Shown here in pieces: positions 51,745 through 60,914 of a stretch of 64,000 nt of DNA; within the stretch, counting starts at the first letter, position 1, and every line of letters starts with the position of its first letter. The stretch covers positions 124,001 to 188,000 of the forward strand of contig NZ_JACBGE010000001.1 of the NCBI RefSeq assembly GCF_021401345.1, read 5' to 3'. The notes under the pieces were generated by a model that did no database searches, was not told where the DNA came from, and worked only from the letters and a program-made list of their open reading frames with translations. Source of the stretch: Hydrogenophaga sp. NFH-34 (GTDB lineage Bacteria; Pseudomonadota; Gammaproteobacteria; Burkholderiales; Burkholderiaceae_C). Both the position numbers and the translations under genes were made by a program.

Positions 51745-53009
51745 TGCTGCCGCGCCGTGTCGCGGTGACTGGCCTGGGACTGGTCAGCCCGTATGGCGGG
51801 AATCTGGACCATTTCTTCGATCGCCTGCTGGCCGGGGAGTCGGCCATCCGCCACGTGGTCACCGACGACCAGCCCCAGCCGATTTCGATGCCCTTCGTCA
51901 CCTGCCAGGACTTCAGTCCCGAGGCAGTGCTGGGCAAACCCCTGGCCTCGATGATGGAGCGGTTTGCGCACCTGGGGGTGTCGGCCGCCTTCGACGCCTG
52001 GGCCGACGCCGGCCTGGAGCGCCAGCCGCAGGACCCGGCCGAGCGCGACGCCTGGGGCTGCGAATGGGGCACCTCGCTGGGCGGGGTGCAGGCGTTTGAA
52101 CGCGGTTACCGCGACATGTGGATCAAGGGGCGCACCCGGCTGTCACCGCTGTCTGTCGTGCTGGGCATGAACAATGCGGTCAACGCCCACCTGTCCATCC
52201 AACTGGGGCTGGGGGGCGTGAGTTCGAGCCATGTGGCGGCCTGTGCCTCGGCCAGCATCGCCATCGGCGAGGCCTTCCGCCGCATCCGGGCGGGCGACGC
52301 CGACGTCATGCTGACCGGCGGCTCCGACGCCACGCTGACCTACGGTGTGGCCAAGGCCTGGGAAGCCATGCGCATGATCGCGCCGGGCGAGGGCGAGGCG
52401 GCCGCACAAGCCTGCCGACCGTTTGCCGCCGACCGCGGTGGCCTGGTGCTGGGCGAGGGCGCTGCGGCGCTGGTGCTCGAATCCTGGGACCACGCGGTCG
52501 CCCGCGGTGCGCGCATCCATGCCGAATTGGTGGGCTATGGCGGCAGTTGCGATCACAGCCACCTGGTCCGGCCCGATGCACTCGGGCAGGCGCGCGCGAT
52601 GCGCCAGGCCCTGCGGCAAGGTGGCTTGCAGCCCGACGAGGTGGACTATGTGAACGCCCACGGCACCGCCACCCAGGAAGGCGACCCGGTCGAGATCGCG
52701 GCCTTGCGCGACGTGTTCGGTGCGCACGCCCCCCGGTTGCCGGTCAGCGCCACCAAATCCATGCACGGCCACCTGCTCGGGGCGGCGGGCGCCATCGAGG
52801 CACTGGTCACCGTGCTGGCCCTGGCGCGCCAGTCGCTGCCCCCCACGGCCCACCTGGCCGGCCGCATCGACCCGGCCTGCGAAGGCGTGGACCATGTGCT
52901 GGCCGGTCGGCAGAGCACGCGCGTGCGGGCCGCCCTGTCCATTTCGTTTGCCTTCGGTGGCAGCAACGCCGTGCTGGCGTTCCGTGCCGCACCGGCCTCT
53001 CTTCATTGA
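51741..53009 (+). CDS. Beta-ketoacyl-ACP synthase 1 of aryl-polyene cluster
   Basis: 422 aa, FabF-like ketosynthase. Catalytic triad: Cys168 (AACASAS), His307 (VNAHGTAT) and His in KSMHGHLLGAAG (about 343). C-terminal FAFGGSNAVLAF. Catalyses chain-extending condensation, or acts with the first ACP. Start follows a GTGATG overlap with the ACP gene. Confidence 0.9.
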   Translation: MMLPRRVAVTGLGLVSPYGGNLDHFFDRLLAGESAIRHVVTDDQPQPISMPFVTCQDFSPEAVLGKPLASMMERFAHLGVSAAFDAWADAGLERQPQDPAERDAWGCEWGTSLGGVQAFERGYRDMWIKGRTRLSPLSVVLGMNNAVNAHLSIQLGLGGVSSSHVAACASASIAIGEAFRRIRAGDADVMLTGGSDATLTYGVAKAWEAMRMIAPGEGEAAAQACRPFAADRGGLVLGEGAAALVLESWDHAVARGARIHAELVGYGGSCDHSHLVRPDALGQARAMRQALRQGGLQPDEVDYVNAHGTATQEGDPVEIAALRDVFGAHAPRLPVSATKSMHGHLLGAAGAIEALVTVLALARQSLPPTAHLAGRIDPACEGVDHVLAGRQSTRVRAALSISFAFGGSNAVLAFRAAPASLH

Positions 53010-53016
53010 ATCCGCC

Positions 53017-53301
53017 ATGACGCAGAACCCCCCATTTCCTTCCGTCGACCTGCTGCTGCCAGAAGTGGCGGCCCTGGTGATCGAGGCGCTCAATCTCGAA
53101 GTCCAGCCCGCCGAGGTCGATCCGGACGAGCCGCTCTACGGCGATGGTCTGGGGCTCGATTCGATCGACATGCTGGAAGTGGCGCTGGTGGTGTCCAAGC
53201 GCTATGGGTTCCAGCTCAAGTCCGACAACGAGCAGAACCAGCAGATCTTCGCTTCGCTGCGCTCGCTCACGGCGCACATTGCCGAACACCGCACGCAATG
53301 A
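53017..53301 (+). CDS. Acyl carrier protein 2 of aryl-polyene cluster
   Basis: 94 aa. Phosphopantetheine Ser49 in LGLDSIDMLE. Longer and more acidic than ACP1, and with the LGLDSIDMLEVALVVSKRYGFQL pattern of ApeF-type carriers. Overlaps the membrane protein gene by 4 bp. Confidence 0.88.
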   Translation: MTQNPPFPSVDLLLPEVAALVIEALNLEVQPAEVDPDEPLYGDGLGLDSIDMLEVALVVSKRYGFQLKSDNEQNQQIFASLRSLTAHIAEHRTQ

Positions 53302-53996
53302 GCGCTTCGGCCGGTTCGGCAAGGTGGCAGGCGCCGCTGATGGGCCTGCTGCTGCTGGGCTGGGTGCTGTCGGCCCACCTGGCCAGCCTGGGCATCGGGC
53401 CGGCCGATCTGCATGCGGTGGTCGCCGTGGCCCCCCTCGGGCTGGCGCTGTTGTTGCTGGCCTGGCAATTGCCCCTGCCGCGCGGGGCCCGCAGCGCGGC
53501 CGTGGTGGGCGTCGTGGTGCTGACCGGCGCCCTGTTGCTGCGGCACTGGCACTGGCTGCGGGGCAACCTGGCGTGGCTGTACTACCTGCAACACCTGGGC
53601 GCCCATCTGGCGCTCGCCCACTGGTTCGGGCGCTCGCTGCTGCCCGGCCATGAGCCGGTGGTCACCGGCATGGCGCGGCTGATCTTCGGCCACGGCATCT
53701 CGCCGCGCAAGCAGCGCTACACGCGCGGCGTCACCTGGGCCTGGACCGTGTTCTTCCTGGTCAACGCGCTGGTGTCGACGTTGCTCTTCGCCTGGGCGCC
53801 GACCGAAGTCTGGTCGGTCCACGCCAACCTGCTGACCGGGCCGCTGGTGGGCCTCATGTTCCTGGTTGAAATGGGGATCCGCCAGCGCGTGTTGCCGCCC
53901 GAAGACCGGCCTTCGCTGCAGGCGATCGTGCGCGCGTACCGCGAGCGCGGCCGCCTGGGCCGGCAACCCGCTCCCCACGACACCCCTCGTTCATGA
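53298..53996 (+). CDS. COG4648-type membrane protein of pigment cluster
   Basis: 232 aa with about six hydrophobic segments. Contains YLQHLGAHLALAHWFGRSL and TRGVTWAWTVFFLVNALVSTLLF, as in the membrane protein (ApeG position) between ACP and ligase genes of APE clusters. Activity unknown. Overlaps the ligase gene by 4 bp. Confidence 0.85.
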   Translation: MSASAGSARWQAPLMGLLLLGWVLSAHLASLGIGPADLHAVVAVAPLGLALLLLAWQLPLPRGARSAAVVGVVVLTGALLLRHWHWLRGNLAWLYYLQHLGAHLALAHWFGRSLLPGHEPVVTGMARLIFGHGISPRKQRYTRGVTWAWTVFFLVNALVSTLLFAWAPTEVWSVHANLLTGPLVGLMFLVEMGIRQRVLPPEDRPSLQAIVRAYRERGRLGRQPAPHDTPRS

Positions 53997-55372
53997 GTGC
54001 TTCCCCCGCTTCCTACTGGCCCCTGGTCTCCGATCGTTCGCCCCAGGACATCCTGGCCTGGCGGCCGCAGGGCCCCGTCACTGTGGCGGACTATGTGCGG
54101 CATGTGCTCGCGCTGGCCGCCTGGCTGCCCGAAGGCCACCCCTGGGTGGTGAACCTGTGCGAAGACCGCTACCACTTTGCGGTGCTGCTGGGGGCCTGCG
54201 CGGTCAGCGGGCGGGTCAGCCTGCAACCTTCGTCGCAGTCGGCCGAAACCCTGCGCCAACTGGCGCAGAGCCATCCGGGCGCGCTGCTGGTCGGTGAAGC
54301 GCCGGTGACGGTGCCGGGCATGGCGGCGCTGGCCTGGCCGGCGCTGGACGGGCTGTCGCTGGCGGCCGAGCCCGCCATGCCACTCATCCCGGTGGAGCGC
54401 ACGGTCGCCGTGCTGTTCACCTCGGGCTCCACCGGCCTGCCGCAGCCGCACGCCAAGACCTGGGGCAAGCTGGTGGCCAACGGGCGTGCCGAGGCGCAGG
54501 CCCTGGGGCTGGACCAGCGTCCACACGCGCTGGTCGGCACGGTGCCGGCGCAGCACAGCTACGGGTTCGAATCGACCTTTCTGCTGGCCCTGCACGGCGG
54601 CTGCGGATTCTGGAGTGGCAAACCCTTTTTTCCGCAGGACCTGGTCGAGGCGCTGGCGGCCGTGCCGCGTCCGCGCATGGTGGTCACCACCCCCTTTCAC
54701 CTGGCCAGCGTGATGGCGGCCGAGGTGGCGCTGCCGGCCGTCGATCTCTGGTTGTCGGCCACCGCACCGCTGGCGCCGGAACTGGCGGCGCGCACCGAGG
54801 CGCTGACCGGCGCGCCGGTGCACGAAATCTACGGCTCCACCGAATCGTCGCAACTGGCCACGCGGCGCACCACCGACGGCCCGGTCTGGCGCCTGATGAC
54901 CGGTGTGGCGCTGGCGCAGACCGCCGGTGACAGCCTGACCTGGGCGCATGGCGGCCACGTCGAAGGCCGTGTGCCGCTGGCCGACCTGATCCGTTGCGAG
55001 CCCGACGGCCGCTTCGAACTGCTCGGCCGCCATGCCGACATGGTCAACCTGGCCGGCAAGCGCACCTCGCTGGCTTACCTGAATCACCAACTGACGGCGA
55101 TCGACGGTGTGCTGGACGGTGCTTTCTTCCTGCCCCACGACGATGAGGTCGACCGGGTGGGGCGCCTGAGTGCTTTCGTCGTGGCGCCGGGGCGCACGCG
55201 CGAAGCGATCATGGCCGCGCTGCGCGAGCGCCTGGACGCTGTCTTTCTGCCGCGCCCCCTGGTCTTGCTGGACAGCCTGCCCCGCAACAGCGCCGGCAAG
55301 CTGCCGCGCTGCGCGCTGGAACAACTGTATGGGCAGCACGTGTCGGGAAAGGCGCCGGATGCCACACGCTGA
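53993..55372 (+). CDS. AMP-dependent aryl/acyl-ACP ligase
   Basis: 459 aa ANL-superfamily enzyme, shorter than typical acyl-CoA synthetases. AMP-binding P-loop VLFTSGSTGLPQPHAKTWGKL (about 140-160), EIYGSTESSQLATRR (A5 motif) and ELLGRHADMVNLAGKRTS, with the catalytic Lys in PRNSAGKLPR. Would activate the aromatic starter (such as 4-hydroxybenzoate) and load it on an ACP, matching the ApeH position. Overlaps the dehydratase gene by 14 bp. Confidence 0.88.
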   Translation: MSASPASYWPLVSDRSPQDILAWRPQGPVTVADYVRHVLALAAWLPEGHPWVVNLCEDRYHFAVLLGACAVSGRVSLQPSSQSAETLRQLAQSHPGALLVGEAPVTVPGMAALAWPALDGLSLAAEPAMPLIPVERTVAVLFTSGSTGLPQPHAKTWGKLVANGRAEAQALGLDQRPHALVGTVPAQHSYGFESTFLLALHGGCGFWSGKPFFPQDLVEALAAVPRPRMVVTTPFHLASVMAAEVALPAVDLWLSATAPLAPELAARTEALTGAPVHEIYGSTESSQLATRRTTDGPVWRLMTGVALAQTAGDSLTWAHGGHVEGRVPLADLIRCEPDGRFELLGRHADMVNLAGKRTSLAYLNHQLTAIDGVLDGAFFLPHDDEVDRVGRLSAFVVAPGRTREAIMAALRERLDAVFLPRPLVLLDSLPRNSAGKLPRCALEQLYGQHVSGKAPDATR

Positions 55373-55655
55373 ATGGACCGTGCCGGCCGACCACCCGGCC
55401 CTGGCCGGGCACTTTCCGGGGCGGCCCATCGTGCCAGGGGTCGTGCTGCTGGACCGCGTGATCCTGCTGCTGCAGGGGGTCCAAGGCAGGCAGCCGGGCT
55501 GGCAGGTGGTGCGGGCCAAGTTCCTGCGGCCGGTCGTGCCCGGCGAGACGCTGGAGCTGCATTGCGAGCCGACCGCGACCGGTGCCTGGGCATTCCACAT
55601 CCGTTGTGGCACCGACGCCGTGGCCGCGGGCGTGCTGCAAGCGCCCGGCGCATGA
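55359..55655 (+). CDS. Hotdog-fold 3-hydroxyacyl-ACP dehydratase (ApeI-like)
   Basis: 98 aa, a short FabZ/FabA-like hotdog domain with HFPGRPIVPGVVLLDRVI; the His of HFPG is the expected catalytic residue. Would dehydrate 3-hydroxyacyl-ACP intermediates to give the conjugated double bonds. Overlaps both neighbours. Confidence 0.85.
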   Translation: MPHAEWTVPADHPALAGHFPGRPIVPGVVLLDRVILLLQGVQGRQPGWQVVRAKFLRPVVPGETLELHCEPTATGAWAFHIRCGTDAVAAGVLQAPGA

Positions 55656-56557
55656 AGGCGGTGGCCGGACCCGACTGGACGCAGCAGCGCGAGCGCAGCC
55701 ATGCCTGGGTGCTGCGGCTGATGGTCTGGCTGTCGCGGACCTTCGGCCGCCGCTTCGGCCGCGCGATCCTGCGCGGCATCGCCGCCTACTACCTGCTGTT
55801 CGCCGGTCGCGCCCGCCGCGCCAGCCGCGATTACCTGGCGCGCGCGTTGGGCCGGCCCGCCACCTGGGCCGAGCGCTACCGCCACATGTTCAGTTTTGCC
55901 AGCACCGTGCACGACCGCGTGTTCCTGCTGGGCGGGCGCGAGCGCGACTTTGCGGTGGATGTGCACGGCGCGCCCGCGCTGCTGGCGGCCTGCGCCGCCG
56001 GACCCGGGGCCCTGCTGGTGGGGGCGCACCTGGGAAGCTTCGAGGTCATGCGCGCCATGGGCCGCGAACGCGCGGGCCTGCGCGTGGCCATGGCCATGTT
56101 CGAGGACAACGCCCGCAAGATCAACGCGACGCTGCAGGCCATCAACCCGGCGGTGGTGCAAGATATCATCCCGCTCGGCCAGCTGGACGCCATGATCACA
56201 CTGCGCGACCGGCTGGACGAAGGCTGCCTGGTGGGCATCCTGGCGGACCGGTCGGTGGGGGACGAGCTCGGCGCGTTGCGCCCGTTTCTGGGCGAGGCAG
56301 CCCGCTTTCCCATCGGACCCTGGCGCCTGGCGGCGATGCTGCGGCGGCCGGTGTTCTTCATGACCGGGCTGTACCTGGGCGGCAACCGCTACCGGCTGCA
56401 TTTCGAGCCGCTGGCCGACTTCAGCGACGTGCCGCGCGAACGCCGCCAGGCGGCGATCGACCAGGCCCTGGACCGCTACGTGGCCATGCTGGAGCGCTAC
56501 ACCCGGGCCGCCCCCGACAACTGGTTCAATTTCTACGATTTCTGGCGCCATCCATGA
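55652..56557 (+). CDS. LpxL-like lipid acyltransferase
   Basis: 301 aa. Lauroyl/myristoyl-acyltransferase family: HLGSFEVMRAMG corresponds to the HX4D/E catalytic motif. A near-N-terminal hydrophobic stretch would anchor it at the inner membrane. In APE clusters this type is thought to attach the polyene acyl chain to its lipid or carbohydrate carrier. Confidence 0.87.
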   Translation: MKAVAGPDWTQQRERSHAWVLRLMVWLSRTFGRRFGRAILRGIAAYYLLFAGRARRASRDYLARALGRPATWAERYRHMFSFASTVHDRVFLLGGRERDFAVDVHGAPALLAACAAGPGALLVGAHLGSFEVMRAMGRERAGLRVAMAMFEDNARKINATLQAINPAVVQDIIPLGQLDAMITLRDRLDEGCLVGILADRSVGDELGALRPFLGEAARFPIGPWRLAAMLRRPVFFMTGLYLGGNRYRLHFEPLADFSDVPRERRQAAIDQALDRYVAMLERYTRAAPDNWFNFYDFWRHP

Positions 56558-57126
56558 CCTTCCGAATCCTGCTCGCCGTGTGTCTCGCCGGCCTCTCGCT
56601 GGCGGCGCATGCCGCGTTCGACATCGACGACCTCATGAAGAACCTGGCCCAGCAGAAGGGCGGCAAGGCGCGTTTCGTGGAAACCCGCACCGTGGCCCTG
56701 CTGGACAAGCCCGTGCAATCCAGCGGCGAGATGAGCTTCACGCCGCCCTCTCGGCTGGAGAAGCGCACGCTGTCGCCGCGGCTGGACACCGTGATCCTCG
56801 ACGGCGACTACGTGAGCTTCGAACGCATGGACGGCCGCCGCATGACCCTCAATGTGGCCAGCCGCCCGGAAGCGCAGGCCTTCGTGGAAAGCGTGCGCAG
56901 CACACTCGCGGGCGACCGCGCGGCGCTGGAGCGCCATTTCCGGCTTGCCCTCAGCGGCACGCCGGCCGAATGGTCGCTGCAACTGACGCCGCTGGCGCCG
57001 GCGGTCACGGCGCTGCTGCAGCGCATCACCGTGCAGGGCAAGGGCCAGCAGGTGCGGCGCATCGAGTACTTGCAGGCCGATGGCGACCGCTCCGAGCTGA
57101 GCATCGAGCCCATCACCGGACCGTGA
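56554..57126 (+). CDS. LolA-like outer-membrane carrier protein
   Basis: 190 aa, signal peptide about 1-20 (LAAHAAF). LolA-fold features: FVETRTVALLDKPVQSSGEMSFTPPSRLEKRTLSP and RRIEYLQADGDRSELSI. Probably carries the hydrophobic pigment lipid across the periplasm, together with the MMPL exporter that follows. Confidence 0.85.
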   Translation: MTFRILLAVCLAGLSLAAHAAFDIDDLMKNLAQQKGGKARFVETRTVALLDKPVQSSGEMSFTPPSRLEKRTLSPRLDTVILDGDYVSFERMDGRRMTLNVASRPEAQAFVESVRSTLAGDRAALERHFRLALSGTPAEWSLQLTPLAPAVTALLQRITVQGKGQQVRRIEYLQADGDRSELSIEPITGP

Positions 57127-57130
57127 CGCC

Positions 57131-59479
57131 GTGAAAGCCGCCGTTTTCAAGCTCGTGCTCTGGGCCATGGCCATGCTGGCCGGCCTGGCCGTGCTCACGC
57201 AGACACGCTTCGTGGCCGACATGTCGTTTTTCCTGCCGTCGTCGCCGACGGCCGAGCAGCGCCTGCTGGTCGACCAGATGAAGGATGGTTCGGTCTCGCG
57301 CCTGCTCATGGTGGCGATCGAAGGCGGCAGCGACGATCAGCGCGCCCAGGCTTCCAGGGACCTGCGCCAGGCACTGACCGCCAGCGATCTTTACGCCAGC
57401 GTGCAGAACGGTGAGCTCGACGGCCTGTCGGCCGAGCGCGACTTTCTGCTGCGTTTCCGCTACCACCTCAGCCCCCGGGTCGCGCCCGGGCGTTTCGAGG
57501 TGGCCAGCTTGCGCGACGCGGTGGCCAACGCCATCGATCTGGTCTCGTCGCCCATGGGGCAGCTGTTCAAACCCTATGTGCTGCGCGACCCCACGGCCGA
57601 ACTGGTCGAGGTGCTCACCGGCATGCAGGCCGGCGGCGAACCCCCGACCCGCCACGGCGTCTGGTCGTCGCCCGACGGCGAGCGCGCCCTGTTGCTGGCG
57701 CAGACCCGCGCCGGCGGCGCCGACACCGACGGCCAGGCCCAGGCCATCGCGGCGGTGCAGGACACCTTTGCCCGCCTGCAGGCGCAGCCGGCCCTGTCGG
57801 GCCTGCGGCTGGTGCTGTCGGGCCCCGGGATGTTCGCCGTGCAGGCGCGCGCGACGGTGCGCGACGCCATCGAACGCATTTCGCTGATCAGCGGCATCGG
57901 CATCGGGCTGTTGTTGCTGGTGATCTGCCGCTCGCCGCGCATGCTGGCGCTGGGCATGCTGCCGGTGGTCAGTGGTGCCATCGTCGCGGCCGCGGTGGTG
58001 GCGCTGGCCTACGGCAGCATTCACGGCATCACGCTCGGTTTCGGGGCCGCCCTCATCGGCGAAGGGGTGGACTACGCCATTTATTACTTCGTCCAGGCCG
58101 GACGGGTGGGCGTGCAGGGCTGGCGCGAGCGGTTCTGGCCCACCATCCGGCTCGGGGTGCTGACCTCGGTGGCCGGTTTCTCGGTGCTGATGCTGGCCGG
58201 CTTTCCCGGCCTGGCCCAGCTCGGGCTGTACGCGGTGACGGGGGTGGTGGTGGCCGCGGTGGTCACGCGCCATGTGCTGCCGGTGCTGGCGGGCGAACGC
58301 CTGCAGGTGCCGCCGCCCGGGGCGCTGGCGCGCATCACCCAGGGCTGGCTTTCGCAGGCGGCGGTGCTGCGCTGGCCGCTGGTGGTGGCCGCCCTGGTGG
58401 CGCTGGGCTATCTGGCGTTCCAGGGGCCGCGCCTGTGGAGCACCAACCTGTCGGCGCTGTCCACGGTCAGCGTCGAAGAGGCGCAGGTCGATGCCCGCCT
58501 GCGCGCCGACATCGGCGCCCCCGACGCCCGCTACCTGGTGCTGCTCTCGGGCGCCGACCGCGAAGCGGTCCTGCAGGCGGCCGAGCAGGCCGGCCAGCGC
58601 CTGGATGCGCTGGTGGCGCAGGGCCTGATCGGCGGCTACGACAGCCCGGCCCGTTTCCTGCCGAGCGAACGCACCCAGGCCGCGCGCCTGGCGGCGCTGC
58701 CGCCGCGTGAAGTGCTGGCACCGGCCCTGGCGCAGGCCCTGGTCGACGCGCCGCTGCCGGCCACCCGCCTGGGCGGTTTTCTCGACGATGTGCAGGCGGC
58801 CCGGCAGGCCGGCCCGCTGACCCGCGCCGATCTGGACGGCACCGCCATGGCGCTGGCCGTGGACGCGCTCATGAACCGCACCCCCGACGGGCGCTGGAAC
58901 GCGGTGCTGCCGCTGCGTCCGCCCCACGGCGCGGCCGAGGCCGAGGTGCCGGTCGAGCGCCTGGCGCAGGCCCTCGCCGGGACCGGCGCGGTGCTGGTCG
59001 ACCTCAAGGGCGAGTTCGAAGGCATCTATGCGAGCTACCTCGACCAAGCGATGGGCCTGTCGCTGGGCGGCGTGCTGGCGGTGATCGCGCTGCTGGCCTT
59101 CACGCTGCGTTCGCTGCGGCGCCTGGCGCGGGTGGTCACGCCGCTGCTGCTGGCGGTGGCCTTGGTGGCCGCCACGATGCACGCGACCGGCACCCCGCTG
59201 CACCTGATGCACCTGGTCGGGCTGTTGCTGATCGTGGCCATCGGGTCCAACTACGCGCTGTTCTTCGATCAGGTCCAGGAGGAAGGCGGGCTGACGCCCG
59301 ACCTGTGGCTGTCCATGAGCGTGGCGGTGCTGACCACCGTGATCGGTTTCGGCGCGCTGGCGGTGTCCCACGTGCCCGTGCTGCGCGCCATGGGGGTCAC
59401 CGTGGCGCCGGGGGTGCTGCTGACCCTGCTGCTTTCGGCGGCCTTCATGCCGCCCCCGCGCGGCGGGCAGACGGCATGA
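57131..59479 (+). CDS. MMPL/RND-family exporter
   Basis: 782 aa from a GTG start. Two blocks of membrane segments (about 5-25 with 255-420, and 635-780) separated by large periplasmic loops; the FGAALIGEGVDYAIYYFVQAG segment carries the acidic proton-relay residues of this family. Exports the aryl-polyene lipid from the inner membrane. Overlaps the hydrolase gene by 4 bp. Confidence 0.88.
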   Translation: MKAAVFKLVLWAMAMLAGLAVLTQTRFVADMSFFLPSSPTAEQRLLVDQMKDGSVSRLLMVAIEGGSDDQRAQASRDLRQALTASDLYASVQNGELDGLSAERDFLLRFRYHLSPRVAPGRFEVASLRDAVANAIDLVSSPMGQLFKPYVLRDPTAELVEVLTGMQAGGEPPTRHGVWSSPDGERALLLAQTRAGGADTDGQAQAIAAVQDTFARLQAQPALSGLRLVLSGPGMFAVQARATVRDAIERISLISGIGIGLLLLVICRSPRMLALGMLPVVSGAIVAAAVVALAYGSIHGITLGFGAALIGEGVDYAIYYFVQAGRVGVQGWRERFWPTIRLGVLTSVAGFSVLMLAGFPGLAQLGLYAVTGVVVAAVVTRHVLPVLAGERLQVPPPGALARITQGWLSQAAVLRWPLVVAALVALGYLAFQGPRLWSTNLSALSTVSVEEAQVDARLRADIGAPDARYLVLLSGADREAVLQAAEQAGQRLDALVAQGLIGGYDSPARFLPSERTQAARLAALPPREVLAPALAQALVDAPLPATRLGGFLDDVQAARQAGPLTRADLDGTAMALAVDALMNRTPDGRWNAVLPLRPPHGAAEAEVPVERLAQALAGTGAVLVDLKGEFEGIYASYLDQAMGLSLGGVLAVIALLAFTLRSLRRLARVVTPLLLAVALVAATMHATGTPLHLMHLVGLLLIVAIGSNYALFFDQVQEEGGLTPDLWLSMSVAVLTTVIGFGALAVSHVPVLRAMGVTVAPGVLLTLLLSAAFMPPPRGGQTA

Positions 59480-60099
59480 AGGGCCTGAGCTTCGGGCCGG
59501 ACGCCCCGCGCGCGCTGGTGCTGCTGCCCGGGGCGCAGATGTCGCCCGAACACGTGGAGCAGGCCGGCTTGCCGGCCACCCTGGCGCAAGCCCGGTCGCC
59601 GCTGACCCTGCATGTGCCCGACCTGCATCTCGACCCCACCACCGGGGATGCCGCGACCGAAGCGCTTGTGCACACGGTGCTGCGGCCGCTGCGGCGGCGG
59701 CATCACGAGCTGTGGCTCGGCGGCATTTCCCTGGGCGGGCTGCTGGCGCTGCGCGCGGCCCAGCGCGAGCCCGACGGGCTGGCGGGCCTGTGCCTGCTCG
59801 CGCCGTACACCGGCAGCCGCCTGACCCACAACGCCCTGGCCCAGGCCGGCGGGCTCGACGCCTGGCAGCCGAGCGCCGCCCAGCAGGCCGACCCGGAGTT
59901 CTGTCTCTGGCACGACCTGCGTGCCGGCCGGCCGGACCTGCCCTGTTTTGTCGGCTGGGGCCGCGACGACCGTTTTGCCGGGGCCATGCGCGACCTGATG
60001 GCGTGGTTGCCGCGCGCCGTGGCGCACGAGGTCGATGGCGGGCACGATTGGTCGGCCTGGCTGCCCCTGTGGCAGCGCTTTCTGGCGGGTTGGCGGTGA
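59476..60099 (+). CDS. Alpha/beta hydrolase
   Basis: 207 aa. Nucleophile elbow GGISLGGL (GxSxG, about 79-85), acid in WGRDDRFAG and His in DGGHDWSAW make a complete triad. Could hydrolyse the finished acyl-ACP thioester or remove misprimed chains. Not a standard member of described APE clusters as I recall them. Overlaps the next gene (GTGA). Confidence 0.8.
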   Translation: MKGLSFGPDAPRALVLLPGAQMSPEHVEQAGLPATLAQARSPLTLHVPDLHLDPTTGDAATEALVHTVLRPLRRRHHELWLGGISLGGLLALRAAQREPDGLAGLCLLAPYTGSRLTHNALAQAGGLDAWQPSAAQQADPEFCLWHDLRAGRPDLPCFVGWGRDDRFAGAMRDLMAWLPRAVAHEVDGGHDWSAWLPLWQRFLAGWR

Positions 60100-60914
60100 A
60101 CGTGCGCCCGGCGCCGCCGTCCCGCTGGACGCCCAGCCCGTTGCTGCGGCTCTCGGGCGTGGTCCATGGCGCCGCCGTGCTGGGTGTCGTCGCGGTGCCG
60201 TCGGCTTGGCCCTGGGCGCTGGGTGCGGTGGCCGCCAACCACGCACTGATCACCACGGCGAGCCTGTTGCCACGCTCCTCGTGGCTGGGGGCCAACATCA
60301 CCCACCTGCCGCCGCGCACGGCGGGGGCGGGGCGGGTCGCGCTGACCATCGACGACGGACCCGATCCCGAGGTCACGCCGCGGGTGCTCGACCAGCTCGA
60401 TGCCCTGGGCCTGCGCGCCAGCTTTTTCCTCATCGGACACCGCGCGCAGCGCCACCCGGCGCTGTGCCGGGAGATCGTCGCCCGCGGCCACCGCGTGGAG
60501 AACCACGGCCACAGCCATTCGCACGCCTTTTCGCTGTTCGGCCCGGGCCGCATGCGCGCCGACATTGCGCAGGCGCAGGCCGTGCTGTCGGACCTGAGCG
60601 GGCAGGCGCCGCGCTTTTTCCGCCCGACCGCCGGGCTGCGCAACCCCTTTCTCGACCCGGTGCTGGCCGGCCTGGGGCTGCGCCTGGCGTCCTGGACGCG
60701 CCGTGGCTACGACACGCGCAACCCCCACGCGGACACGGTGCTGGCGCGCCTGACGCGGGGGCTCGGGGATGGCGACATCCTTTTGCTGCACGACGGCCAC
60801 GCCGCCCGCACGACCGAGGGCCAGCCCCTGCTGCTGGCCCTGTTGCCGGTGCTGGCCGAGCGGCTGCAGACCCAGGGGTTGGCGACCGCCACCCTTCACG
60901 AGGAGCTGGATTGA
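60096..60914 (+). CDS. Polysaccharide-deacetylase (NodB-like) protein
   Basis: 272 aa from GTG at 60096. N-terminal hydrophobic region (about 15-50), then NodB motifs: TIDDGPDPEVTPRVLDQL (Asp-Asp), HGHSHSHAFSLF (HxxxH zinc site) and FFRPTAGLRNPFLDPVL; C-terminal LLLHDGHAA. A de-N-acetylase or related deacylase of a sugar carrier is likely. This is unusual in an APE-type cluster and hints that the pigment is joined to an amino sugar. Overlaps neighbours by 4 bp each. Confidence 0.83.
   Translation: MNVRPAPPSRWTPSPLLRLSGVVHGAAVLGVVAVPSAWPWALGAVAANHALITTASLLPRSSWLGANITHLPPRTAGAGRVALTIDDGPDPEVTPRVLDQLDALGLRASFFLIGHRAQRHPALCREIVARGHRVENHGHSHSHAFSLFGPGRMRADIAQAQAVLSDLSGQAPRFFRPTAGLRNPFLDPVLAGLGLRLASWTRRGYDTRNPHADTVLARLTRGLGDGDILLLHDGHAARTTEGQPLLLALLPVLAERLQTQGLATATLHEELD

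Noticed and set aside
57113-60643. 1176-codon open frame on the minus strand
   Set aside because: Antisense to MMPL, hydrolase and deacetylase genes, which have clear motifs. Long antisense frames are expected at this GC content.
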